A program made the translations under genes and the position numbers. From the NCBI GenBank assembly GCA_963973795.1, contig CAXBAF010000017.1, positions 27,725 to 91,724 on the forward strand: a stretch of DNA of 64,000 nucleotides, in the 5' to 3' direction. Each line of letters opens with the position of its first letter. Within the stretch, counting starts at the first letter, position 1. The stretch comes from UBA1926 sp002337215. Lineage in GTDB: Bacteria; Planctomycetota; Phycisphaerae; Phycisphaerales; UBA1924. Of the stretch, positions 18,001 through 25,564 are shown piece after piece. The notes under the pieces are model-generated. The model did no database searches, had not been told where the DNA came from, and was given only the letters and a program-made list of their open reading frames with translations.

Positions 18001-18271
18001 CCCGGTCTTCCCTGACGGTTCGGGCCCGGCCCCGGACCCCTGCCGGGCGGACGTGAACGGTGACGGGATTATCAGCGCCGTCGACGTGGCACTCTTCCTC
18101 GATCTGTTCAACGCGGGCGACATGCGTGCCGACTTTGCCGCCCCCGAGGGCGTGCTGGATATCTTCGACCTGCTCGCGTTCTTCAACGACGTGCAGAACT
18201 CGTTCCGCTGCATCAACGATCCCGACAACAACTTCGGGCTCAACAACCTGACCGACATCACCCCCGGGTGA
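15068..18271 (+). CDS. Large exported pseudo-astacin with inserted beta domain and dockerin-like end
   Basis: 1067 aa with signal peptide MSTQQTLTRFSRISGAGIL..AVALA. The middle has astacin (M12A) landmarks: RPIFLHPDAE, RQLVLTAMRVIESVTNIVFIER (389-410), and ADEHTRPDREEFIRVLEENI (RPDR at 697-700). Aligned from RPDR backwards, the zinc motif HExxHxxGxxH is replaced by YTLMGQLSLAD (683-693), so all three His and the catalytic Glu are gone. The Met-turn counterpart is YDFRSATHGGP (921-931), where Met and the Tyr ligand are Thr927 and Gly929. The end of the fold is LSLGDRIGLSNLYGIP (about 965-979). About 180 residues of beta-rich sequence (735-918) are inserted before the Met-turn. Dockerin-like EF-hand repeats start at C992 (CRADVNGDGI). 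Several DxDGDG-like calcium loops also occur. I infer a secreted, non-catalytic binding protein. Confidence 0.8.
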   Translation: MSTQQTLTRFSRISGAGILIAFSGMAVALADTAPTQSPAQRSSAETGTAHKASPSGESLRSAAGTKQDQQAIREKIDNDLRNGKYTEVAKLLPTVQPQLKDLNEVELLRIVAERARQLLEEEKNLGRPGSNNGTGGGVVVFDGADDSAEIDRGLLGPGEWRNPPGVPGIGEGWRSMDTHRLRREKSMRYSRLYLRSLFGGYADFSNLAFADAVEGADGGGIWPPLALPSNTVDFDGDGEVFDPLPARPVVVYYQFLEESMTDIEWDDGEDNLNQVGLRTNDDNEDDVIDFADLADETDGIADTWPANPQFVNRSVIPPPDPNDFDEELFPFLQATGLGGTRWGDARPIFLHPDAEAAWRLAQSLYFDSTDPDAFEETFDSNQVLEEEERQLVLTAMRVIESVTNIVFIERPDWGGFSPVNAPFLQSLGPGISYPLNAVGWTLDNAPPTLAVDPGGIPSGAQPAVTEVPWFPEDDYPWLLILKGSNPADGENGVNATSETGTTRNPPPLGAPSIDYIFTDLDGDGFPDTPDSNGDGLPDQVIFSSLGAGNIVPLSDASRSVLDNNLDTAISSADVFGPGFVVRGLQSGQGVPYTVGPLPNFLMDMNFDGTLDNMLDTNGDGDASVIDIFNDLAIDTNADGIADSVFPGGTTASLNPFPFDAIPCGLVGLTQNLFDTQDVGFIVYTLMGQLSLADEHTRPDREEFIRVLEENIDSNNGGLDIVPAGSDKYANFIENFDTTTETVPAVGLTPHAPGNWTLDNSGATAGGWSFLDPTMNANDGAAPTADYAVDDDDLSAIALVTGSFPDTQIQGTAVFTSPNIYGPQDASVRFAYWINSESGDPIQDGDGLIVQTSADSGATWEELTTLTSQSDEWQLAEVLIGETLADSQTGLPTFQVRFIAQNTDPARAIEIAIDRIRVQNPYDFRSATHGGPFFSARTLDPGFETIQVREGFEEFADQIGQAGGLSLGDRIGLSNLYGIPVFPDGSGPAPDPCRADVNGDGIISAVDVALFLDLFNAGDMRADFAAPEGVLDIFDLLAFFNDVQNSFRCINDPDNNFGLNNLTDITPG

Positions 18272-18289
18272 TCGTTCCGAACCACGCCC

Positions 18290-18307
18290 GGCCCGTGAGA
18301 ACGGGCC
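18290..18307 (+). terminator. Weak hairpin between the two pseudo-astacin genes
   Basis: GGCCCGT (18290-18296), loop GAGA, ACGGGCC (18301-18307), giving a 7-bp stem 19 nt after the first gene's stop. It is followed by CGCTTTCC, not a true T-tract. It could be a partial terminator or an RNA-stabilising hairpin, with the second gene still served by read-through. Confidence 0.4.
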
Positions 18308-18412
18308 TGGCGCTTTCCCCCGCGGATCCCGCGGGCTGATTCAGCAACCGCTCCCCTCGTGGGGATAACCCGCCGGCCCGCACGCCGGCCGAGTTTCAGA
18401 CAGGACCGATCC

Positions 18413-20071
18413 ATGAAGAGCAAGACATCGCATCTGAAGATCCCCACGATGCTGACGCTCGCGGCCGGCGCGTGCGCTGCGGCCGCCAACCCCGGGATCG
18501 TCGTGATCGACGGCCAGGGCTCGCAGCTCTCGAACGGCGAGTCAGACGCCGTCGTCCTGGGCACCGCGAACTTTAACCGGTTTATCTCCGACGACACCAT
18601 CGCCGAGAACCTCGATATCTACGCGGACCGCGAAACGATCGCGCAGATGGCGGTCTGGGTCGGTCCCGGCCCGACCAACATCCAGCCCATCCTCGCGGGC
18701 GACCCCAACGACTGGCTCGAGAACTTCCGGGCCGAGGCCGCCGCGTACTACGCCGCGAACGCCGGGCTCCCCCAGCCGGGCGTCGTGATCGGTGATGCCG
18801 GCGGCAACGGTCGCAAGAAGATGGTCCGCAGGAACGGCGGTTCTGGTCTCCGCGGCATCAAGGGCGGGGCACAGAGCTTCGATGCGGGCGGCCCGACCTC
18901 CACAGGCGATCAGCCCGACAACACGGCGCACAGCGTCAACCAGCTCTGGCCGACCATCGAACTCGACGGACGGTTTGTCGCTCAGATCCCGTACTCCTTC
19001 GACGATGACATGATCGCGGCGTGGGTATCGGCCGATCCGAGCGAAGAAGAGCTCAACGCGATCGCGGGGATCGCGAGTTCGCTGGCAACCATGCTTATCA
19101 TCGAGCAGTTCGCCCCGGTGCAGTTCATTGGGTTCAACCCGCAGACGGACCCGGAGAACGGTTTCCTGCTCTTCACCAGCGTGAGCGACGCCGATTTTGG
19201 CGACGCCCCGCGGGCCCCCAACGTGGTCAGCCGGATCGGCCGGCCCAACACTTCTGATCCTGATATCGAGCCGACCAACCTGACGCACGAGAGCTGGAGC
19301 AACTTCCCCTCGATCGTGCGGTCGCTCGGCTTCGTGCTCGGACTCGACTGGGAGCAGCGCCACCCGGACCGCGATTCGTTCATTACGGTGCAGCCTCAGA
19401 ATCTTCCGCCTCAGAACTTCCCGCTCCCGATCGCGTCGCTCGACGGCAACGACGGCCCGGGTGTAACGAGGCTCGTGTCGCCCGACCCTGCCATCGGCAT
19501 CGCCGGTGGACCGCTACTCTTCGACGACCTCGCGGTGCTGAGCACCGCGGAGGACACCCCCGGCTGCGGCTTCGACCTCGATTCGATCATGCTGCTCCGT
19601 CCCTTCGCTCTCGGCGGGTCCGCGGCCTACATCATCAACGATCCGTTCCGCTACATCGATCTTGATGAAGACGGGAACGTTGATACGACTCCGTTCGGCG
19701 CTGACGACCGGATGGCATCGCAGCCGCCGTCCGTCTTCTTCAGCGATTGCGATCTCGCCGCGATCTCCCAGATGTACTCGGTTGAATTCCGTTGGTATTA
19801 CGGGCTGAACCAGAACTGCCCGCACGACGTGAACAACGACGGCGTCCAGAGCGCCAGCGATATCCAGGCGTTCGTCGCCCTCTGGGAAGCGAGCGATCCG
19901 TCCGCGGATCTCGTCCCGCCCTTCGGCGTGATCGACATCCTCGACCTCCAGGCGTTCTCTCTGGGCGACGAGGACAACGGCATCGGCGTCTTCACGCCGG
20001 GCTTCTGCAACGACTTCGGGCTCCCGGGCCCCGGGTTCCGTCCCGGCGGCAGCATCAGCCCGCCCGGCTGA
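18413..20071 (+). CDS. Exported pseudo-astacin with dockerin-like end
   Basis: 552 aa with signal peptide MKSKTSHLKIPTMLTLAAGACAAAA. Astacin-type landmarks: RFVAQIPYSFDDD (187-199), a strand FIGFNP..NGFLLFTSV, and the active-site helix region RSLGFVLGLDWEQRHPDRD (303-321). Compared with HExxHxxGxxHE..RPDR, zinc His positions are R303, F307 and W313 and the catalytic Glu position is S304. The Met-turn FDLDSIMLLRPF (387-398) keeps Met393, but the following HY is LL. The final helix resembles CDLAAISQMYS. Dockerin-like repeats start at C469 (CPHDVNNDGVQSASDIQAF). The loss of every metal ligand with the frame retained points to a stable non-catalytic role. It lies 141 nt downstream of the other pseudo-astacin, so the pair is probably one unit. 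Confidence 0.8.
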   Translation: MKSKTSHLKIPTMLTLAAGACAAAANPGIVVIDGQGSQLSNGESDAVVLGTANFNRFISDDTIAENLDIYADRETIAQMAVWVGPGPTNIQPILAGDPNDWLENFRAEAAAYYAANAGLPQPGVVIGDAGGNGRKKMVRRNGGSGLRGIKGGAQSFDAGGPTSTGDQPDNTAHSVNQLWPTIELDGRFVAQIPYSFDDDMIAAWVSADPSEEELNAIAGIASSLATMLIIEQFAPVQFIGFNPQTDPENGFLLFTSVSDADFGDAPRAPNVVSRIGRPNTSDPDIEPTNLTHESWSNFPSIVRSLGFVLGLDWEQRHPDRDSFITVQPQNLPPQNFPLPIASLDGNDGPGVTRLVSPDPAIGIAGGPLLFDDLAVLSTAEDTPGCGFDLDSIMLLRPFALGGSAAYIINDPFRYIDLDEDGNVDTTPFGADDRMASQPPSVFFSDCDLAAISQMYSVEFRWYYGLNQNCPHDVNNDGVQSASDIQAFVALWEASDPSADLVPPFGVIDILDLQAFSLGDEDNGIGVFTPGFCNDFGLPGPGFRPGGSISPPG

Positions 20072-20100
20072 TCGCACCCAACAATCGGTTTCGACCCCTG

Positions 20101-20124
20101 CCCCGCCGATCAGGCGGGGTTTTT
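20101..20124 (+). terminator. Intrinsic terminator after the pseudo-astacin pair
   Basis: Stem CCCCGCC (20101-20107) / GGCGGGG (20113-20119) with a GATCA loop, then TTTTT (20120-20124). It is a strong rho-independent terminator 30 nt after the stop of the second gene. Confidence 0.88.
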
Positions 20125-20275
20125 CATTGGATTCGCAGACGCCAAGGGGAAAGCGGACCGCCCTCACCTCGGTCGGAGCCCTTCGGGTCCATCGCAGCCG
20201 AGTCTCTTTCAGGCCACGCCCGCGCGACGCCAGTACGTCGGCCGAGCGTCGGCCCGGCCCCGATCGGCTCGTTGT

Positions 20276-23200
20276 TCAGAGTTCGGGTGCGAACCCGCTC
20301 CGCAGCGTGTTCTCGCAGCACGCTCTCGGATCGGTGAAGTGGGTGAGATAGTCCTTGCCGCCCGCCTTGGTGCCGATGCCGGACATGCCGGCCCCGCCGA
20401 ACGGCTGGCGGGCGACGACCGCGCCCGTGCACTTCTGGTTGATGTAGAGGTTGCCCACCCGGATCTCGCGCTTGGCCCGCGCGATGTGCTCGGGCTTGCG
20501 GGTGAACACGCCCCCCGTGAGCTTGTAGGGGCTCGCGTTGACGATATCGAGCGCCTCATCGAACGAGCGGGCGTGGAAGACACCGAGGACCGGGCCGAAG
20601 ATCTCCTCGCTGCCGATCACGTGGTTCATCGTGACCCCGCTGAAGATGTGCGGGGCGACGTAGTGCCGCCCGGTCGTTTCTTCGAGCCCCTCGGGGATCT
20701 CGAGCTCGAGCTCGAGCGAGGCTTCTCGTTTGCCCTGTTCGATGTACTGCTCGATCGCGAGCTTGGCGGCCGCGTCGATCACGGGGCCGACATCCGTCCC
20801 GGGGTGCCGCGGGTCGCCGACGATCAGCGAACGCGTGGACTCGATCAGCCGCTCCATAAACAGCCGGGTCGCGTCGCCGGACGGGCCCTCGGGATCAACG
20901 ACGATGCACCGGCTGCACGCGCTGCACTTCTGGCCCTGGAAGCCGAAGGCGGAGTATCGCACGCCCAGCACCGCCTCGTCGAGGTCGGCCGACGAATCGA
21001 TGATGATCGCGTTCTTGCCGCCCATCTCGCAGACGACCTTTTTGACGTTGTCCTGACCGGGCCGGGTCTGCCCCGAGGCGGCGATGATGTCGAGCCCGAC
21101 GGCCTTGGAGCCCGTGAACGCCACCATGCACACGCGGGGGTCGCGGACGAGCTGAGCGCCCACCGTCTCGCCGCGGGCGTGGCAGTAGTGCAGCACCTCT
21201 CTGGGAACGCCCGCGCTCCAGAGGATGTCGCAGATGACCTTCGCGATGCCGGGCGTCTGCTCGGCCGGCTTGGCGATCACGGTGTTGCCGCACGAGAGTG
21301 CCGCGGTGACCATACCCGTGAAGATCGCGGCCGGGAAATTCCAGGGGCTGATGACGACCGCGACACCCTTGGGCTGGTACCACTGCTCGTCGAGCTCGCC
21401 GATGAACCGGCCGAGCCGCTGGGGGCTGAACATCGGCGCGGCGCAGCGGGCGTAGTACTCGCAGAAGTCGATCGCCTCGCAGATGTCCGCGTCCGCCTCG
21501 GCCCAGGTCTTGCCCGCCTCTTTGACCATGACACCCGAGAGTTCATCGCGGCGCTGCCGTATCAACCCAGCCGCGCGGACGATGATGTTGCACCGCTCGA
21601 CGGCGTCGGTATCGCGCCAATCGGGGAAGGCCGCCTTGGCGGTCCCGACCATCTGGTCGGCCATCTCGACGCCCACCATCGACCCCGCGTCGGGAACCAC
21701 GCACTCCTTGACGGCGTCGCCGAACGCCTTGTGCTGCGCCCGGTCGGCGAAGTTCCGCAGCGGCTCGTTCACGAACGCCTTGCCGTCGCCCACCCCCGGG
21801 AAGGACGGGCTGAGCTGGTGCCGATCGGCGGCGATCTCATGCAGATCGGGCTTGGGCTCCGCGTTGTCGTCCTTGGGCGCAGGCGGCGCGAGCAGCACCC
21901 CCGCGTCCTTCTCATCCAGGACGCTCGCCTTGAGCCAGCTCTCGTTGCTCGTGTTCTCCAGCAGCCGGCGGACGAGGTACGCCATCCCCGGGATCATCTC
22001 GCCCACGGGGACATACTCGCGGATCCGCAGGCCCATCTCGGCGGCCGCGAACTTGAGCTGGTCGGCCATGCCGTGCAGCATCTGGAACTCGACCGCTTCA
22101 CGCGGGATATCACGCTTCTCGGCGGCCGCGAGCGTCGCGGCGATCGACCGAGCGTTGTGGCTCCCGAGCGCGAGCTTCACGCCCCCCTCGCCCGGCTTCA
22201 TGGGCGTGGCATCGAGGAAAACCTCCGCCATCTGCTCGAAGCATCGGTCGGTCATCCACTTCTCAGGCCAGACCGGGCAGGGCCACCCCATCTGCTCGGC
22301 GTGGATCGTCTCGTAGTCCCAGTACGCACCCTTCACCAGACGGACAGTCAGCACGCGTCCGGTCCGCTTGGTCCACTCGACGACCCGCTTGGCGTCCTCG
22401 ACACCCGATTTCAAATACGCCTGCATCGCGAGCCCGGCGTCAAAGTCGACCTGCTCGCACGCACGGAACCAGAGGTCGAGCGTGAGGTCTTTGAAGTCCG
22501 CCTGCTCGGTGTCCATGTTGATGAACACGCCTCGCTCGCGCGCCGCTTCGAGGATCGGGATCAGCCGGCTGTGAGCGTCTTTGATCGCCCCCTCCGGATC
22601 GATCGGGTCGTACTTGGCGCTCAGCGAGCTGATCTTGATCGACACGTTTGTCCGTGGGACCACGCCGAGATGGTCGCGCTCGAGGACGGGTTTCTCTTGC
22701 CACCCGCTGACCCGTTCGGTGAGATTGGTCACCAGGTCGAGGTACTTGTCCTTGTACGAGTCCGCCTCCGCGTCCGAGACGCACGCCTCGCCGAGCAGGT
22801 CCACGCTGAAGGCGATGCCCTGGTCCCAGAGCTTCTTGAGGCCGGGCAGCGCGCTGGCGGCGTCGGTGCCCGCGATGAACTTCTCGCCCATCGACGTGAT
22901 CTGCCCCGCGATGGTCTTGGTCGTCAGGCCCTTCGCGATGCCGCCCATCTTCAGGCCGACGTCCATCCCCGCCGGCAGTTTCACGCCAGGCTGGGTCAGG
23001 TAATCCATCAGATGGTCGTGCACCATGTCGGGGGTTGTGAGCACCGGAAAGGCATCGACGAAGCGGAAGAGCTGGACCTTGAACTCCTGGTCCTTCATCG
23101 CCCAGTCCATCATCTTGTCGCTGTAGAACTTTGCCGATAGCAGGCCCGCCTTGTGCGCGCGCGCATGGCGGAGCATCTCCCCGCCGATCGCGCTGATCCG

Positions 23201-23293
23201 CGGCTCGAGCTCGCCCGAGACCGCGGGGGGGACGGCGAAGTCGGCTTTACCGACCGGCTTCGACCGCTTCGAGCGTGACGTGAACAGCGGCAT
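20276..23293 (-). CDS. putA: Bifunctional proline dehydrogenase / L-glutamate gamma-semialdehyde dehydrogenase
   Basis: 1005 aa. Oxidises proline to glutamate in two steps. The N-terminal half (about 60-480) is the FAD-dependent PRODH barrel, with VSIKISSLSAKYDPIDPEGA, VFINMDTEQADFKDLTLDLW and LVKGAYWDYE. The C-terminal half (about 530-1000) is an aldehyde dehydrogenase, with SPWNFPAAIFTGMVTAALSCGN, EMGGKNAIIID and the catalytic-Cys segment GQKCSACSR. There is no N-terminal ribbon-helix-helix domain, so it is an enzyme-only PutA and not an autogenous repressor. The length matches the short (about 1000 aa) class. GGAG lies 8 nt before the ATG at 23293. It diverges from ribF. Confidence 0.95.
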   Translation of the reverse strand: MPLFTSRSKRSKPVGKADFAVPPAVSGELEPRISAIGGEMLRHARAHKAGLLSAKFYSDKMMDWAMKDQEFKVQLFRFVDAFPVLTTPDMVHDHLMDYLTQPGVKLPAGMDVGLKMGGIAKGLTTKTIAGQITSMGEKFIAGTDAASALPGLKKLWDQGIAFSVDLLGEACVSDAEADSYKDKYLDLVTNLTERVSGWQEKPVLERDHLGVVPRTNVSIKISSLSAKYDPIDPEGAIKDAHSRLIPILEAARERGVFINMDTEQADFKDLTLDLWFRACEQVDFDAGLAMQAYLKSGVEDAKRVVEWTKRTGRVLTVRLVKGAYWDYETIHAEQMGWPCPVWPEKWMTDRCFEQMAEVFLDATPMKPGEGGVKLALGSHNARSIAATLAAAEKRDIPREAVEFQMLHGMADQLKFAAAEMGLRIREYVPVGEMIPGMAYLVRRLLENTSNESWLKASVLDEKDAGVLLAPPAPKDDNAEPKPDLHEIAADRHQLSPSFPGVGDGKAFVNEPLRNFADRAQHKAFGDAVKECVVPDAGSMVGVEMADQMVGTAKAAFPDWRDTDAVERCNIIVRAAGLIRQRRDELSGVMVKEAGKTWAEADADICEAIDFCEYYARCAAPMFSPQRLGRFIGELDEQWYQPKGVAVVISPWNFPAAIFTGMVTAALSCGNTVIAKPAEQTPGIAKVICDILWSAGVPREVLHYCHARGETVGAQLVRDPRVCMVAFTGSKAVGLDIIAASGQTRPGQDNVKKVVCEMGGKNAIIIDSSADLDEAVLGVRYSAFGFQGQKCSACSRCIVVDPEGPSGDATRLFMERLIESTRSLIVGDPRHPGTDVGPVIDAAAKLAIEQYIEQGKREASLELELEIPEGLEETTGRHYVAPHIFSGVTMNHVIGSEEIFGPVLGVFHARSFDEALDIVNASPYKLTGGVFTRKPEHIARAKREIRVGNLYINQKCTGAVVARQPFGGAGMSGIGTKAGGKDYLTHFTDPRACCENTLRSGFAPEL

Positions 23294-23369
23294 GCGGAAC
23301 TCCTGGCAGACAGACCGTCTCGGCAGCGATCGATCAAGGAAAAACCACTCGTCCCGAATCGTCGCTCAT

Positions 23370-23396
23370 ATTCTAGATGCGGGACGATACACCCAA
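23370..23396 (-). promoter_or_regulatory. Possible sigma-70 promoter of putA
   Basis: On the minus strand, TTGGGT (23396-23391) and TAGAAT (23375-23370) are separated by 15 nt. TAGAAT differs from TATAAT in one base; the spacer is short for sigma-70. The -10 is about 77 nt upstream of the putA ATG. Read from sequence only. Confidence 0.35.
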
Positions 23397-23471
23397 GGGG
23401 GTACGCCGTCGAGACATCGCGGAAGGCTGCGCGCCGACCGCCGCCCCCCCGCCGCCCCTAACCTATCGGCA

Positions 23472-24473
23472 ATGCCGGGGACCGTGGTGACCATCGGGAA
23501 CTTCGACGGCGTGCACAGGGGGCACGCGACGCTCATCGAGCGCGCCCGCGACCTTGCAAGGCCCACCGGCAGCGAGGGAAGCCGGGTGGTCGCGCTCTCG
23601 TTCGACCCGCACCCCAAGTCGGTGCTCCGACCGGGGACGGAGCCCGAGCGGCTGACGACGTTCGCCCAGCGTTCCCGCCTCCTGCGGGACGCCGGGGCCG
23701 ACGAGGTTCTGCGTCTCGAGCCCGACTCGGGGCTTCTCGGCATGTCGCCCACCGGCTTCCTCAAGCACATCCACGAATCGTTCTCGCCCAAGGCGATGGT
23801 CGAGGGGGCCGACTTCCACTTCGGCAAGGGGCGGTCCGGACACATCGACGAGCTGAGGATGATCGGCGACCGCCTGGGCTTCGCAGTGGAGGTCGTCGAG
23901 CCAGTCGAGGTCGTGCTGGGCGATGATTCGATCGTGACGGCCTCGAGCTCGATCGCCCGCTGGCTGCTCGCGCACGGACGCGTCCGCGACGCGGCGATTG
24001 TTCTGGGCCGACTCCACGAGGTCACGGGTGAGGTCGTCCGGGGTGACCGGCGAGGCCGGGGGCTGGGCTTCCCGACGGCGAACGTGCGCACGCAGCAGGT
24101 CGCGCCGGACGCCGGGGTCTACGCCTGCATCGCGGTCCTGCCAGGCGGCGCGGAGGTGCCCGCGGCGGTCCACGTCGGCGAACGCCCCACGATCGGGGAC
24201 GGGGCGCACCGCGTCGAGGCCCACCTGCTCGGGCTCCCGACGAGCTTCGGGAACGGATCCGCGCCCGACGCGTGGTCGCCGGTCGGGGAACTCCCCGAGT
24301 ACGGCTGGGGGATCGCGCTGCGGTTCGTCAGCCGGCTGCGCGACCCGATCGGGTTCGGGTCGCTCGAACGACTGAGAGATCAGCTGTCGCGGGATTGTGC
24401 GCGCGCAGCCGAGCGTTTGGAGTCTGAGTGTTCGGCTTCGGCGCGTTCGGCCGGAGACAGGGAGACGGCATGA
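23472..24473 (+). CDS. ribF: Bifunctional riboflavin kinase / FAD synthetase
   Basis: 333 aa from the ATG at 23472, which directly precedes the conserved start VVTIGNFDGVHRGHATLI. The N-terminal FMN adenylyltransferase domain has GNFDGVHRGH and the segment VVALSFDPHPKSVL. The C-terminal riboflavin kinase domain (about 190-310) has RGRGLGFPTANV and DAGVYACIAVLPGG, with the metal/ATP-binding GFPTAN motif intact. It makes FMN and FAD, the cofactor PutA on the other strand also needs. The stop overlaps nrnA by 4 nt (ATGA), so the two are translationally coupled. ribF beside a DHH phosphoesterase is a common bacterial arrangement. Confidence 0.94.
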   Translation: MPGTVVTIGNFDGVHRGHATLIERARDLARPTGSEGSRVVALSFDPHPKSVLRPGTEPERLTTFAQRSRLLRDAGADEVLRLEPDSGLLGMSPTGFLKHIHESFSPKAMVEGADFHFGKGRSGHIDELRMIGDRLGFAVEVVEPVEVVLGDDSIVTASSSIARWLLAHGRVRDAAIVLGRLHEVTGEVVRGDRRGRGLGFPTANVRTQQVAPDAGVYACIAVLPGGAEVPAAVHVGERPTIGDGAHRVEAHLLGLPTSFGNGSAPDAWSPVGELPEYGWGIALRFVSRLRDPIGFGSLERLRDQLSRDCARAAERLESECSASARSAGDRETA

Positions 24474-25564
24474 CCGAGACGGCAACGGAGTGGGCGTCGA
24501 GCACGACGCTGGATGAGATCGCGGCGTGGCTCAAGCCCAAGCGATCGGTGGTGGTCGTTACCCACGGCAAGCCGGACGGCGATGCCCTTGGCTCGTCGCT
24601 CGGCCTCGTGCGCGCGCTCAACATCGCGGCGGGCGGGAGCGCCGGCGGGTTCAGCGGGGTCGCGAGCCGGGCGGAGGCGTGGTACGCGGGCCCGATGCCC
24701 GGCTGGTGGAAAGCGGTCGCGGTGGATACCAAGACGCGGCACATCGACGCGAACAACCACCCGCCCAGCTCGGTCGAGCCCGACGCGGTGGTCATCGTGG
24801 ACACCGGGTCGTGGAGCCAGCTCAACGACTACAGGCCCTGGATCGACCAGCAGCACGACAAGTCCGCCCTCATCGACCACCATCTGAGCGGGAACGCGGA
24901 GGTCTCGCCCAGGCGATTGATCGAGACCGGGGCGGCCGCGGCGTGCGAGATCGTCGCGGGGCTCTGCGTGATGCTCCTGGGCGTCGATTCGCCCGCCGAC
25001 CTGCCGCGCGAGGTCGCAGAGCCCCTGTACCTGGGCCTCGCGACCGATACCGGCTGGTTCCGGCACTCGAACGTGACCCCCGCCGTCATGCGGCTCGCGG
25101 CGGACCTGCTCGAGACGGGGATCGACCACGAGCGCCTGATCGAGATCGTCGAGTTCCGCGACCGGGTGGGCCGGCTGCACCTGCTCTCGCGTGCGCTCAA
25201 CTCGATGGAGCTCCACGACGACGACCGCATCGCGGTGATGTCGCTCGGCGAGAAGGACTTCGAGAAGGCGGGCGCGATGCCGGGCGACAGCGGCGGCTTC
25301 CTCGATGTCGTCAAGAGCGTGGAGACGGTTCGCGTCGGCGTGCTGCTCACCGAGCTCAAGACCCCGGACGGCGTGGTCACCAAGCTGAGCATGCGCAGCA
25401 AGGGCGGCGCGCACTTCGTGGATGTGAACGTGATCGCCAAGAGTCTGGGCGGGGGCGGGCACGCGCAGGCCGCGGGCGCTCGGCTCGTGGGCGTGACGCT
25501 CGCCGACGCGAAGGCACGCGTGCTTGAGGCCCTGCAGTCGGCGCTGGACGGGGTCGGGGCATGA
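24470..25564 (+). CDS. nrnA: DHH/DHHA1 phosphoesterase (NrnA-like oligoribonuclease / pAp phosphatase)
   Basis: 364 aa. Degrades short RNA oligomers or pAp; in many bacteria it clears pApA/pGpG from cyclic dinucleotide turnover. Motif I is VVVTHGKPDGDALGSS, motif II lies near VVIVDTGSWSQLND, motif III is LIDHHLSGN (the DHH), and motif IV follows DTGWF. The C-terminal DHHA1 domain ends SLGGGGHAQAAGARL, the substrate-binding GGGH. The ATG at 24470 overlaps the ribF stop and has GGAG 6 nt before it. It overlaps the following methyltransferase gene by 4 nt (ATGA), so three genes are coupled. PAP produced after the sat/cysC pathway would be one possible substrate; that link is inference. Confidence 0.9.
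   Translation: MTETATEWASSTTLDEIAAWLKPKRSVVVVTHGKPDGDALGSSLGLVRALNIAAGGSAGGFSGVASRAEAWYAGPMPGWWKAVAVDTKTRHIDANNHPPSSVEPDAVVIVDTGSWSQLNDYRPWIDQQHDKSALIDHHLSGNAEVSPRRLIETGAAAACEIVAGLCVMLLGVDSPADLPREVAEPLYLGLATDTGWFRHSNVTPAVMRLAADLLETGIDHERLIEIVEFRDRVGRLHLLSRALNSMELHDDDRIAVMSLGEKDFEKAGAMPGDSGGFLDVVKSVETVRVGVLLTELKTPDGVVTKLSMRSKGGAHFVDVNVIAKSLGGGGHAQAAGARLVGVTLADAKARVLEALQSALDGVGA

Noticed and set aside
20339..23140. Long open frame on the plus strand opposite putA
   Set aside because: The minus-strand reading gives an intact PutA with all motifs; the plus-strand translation is low-complexity Asp/Arg/Leu-rich shadow.
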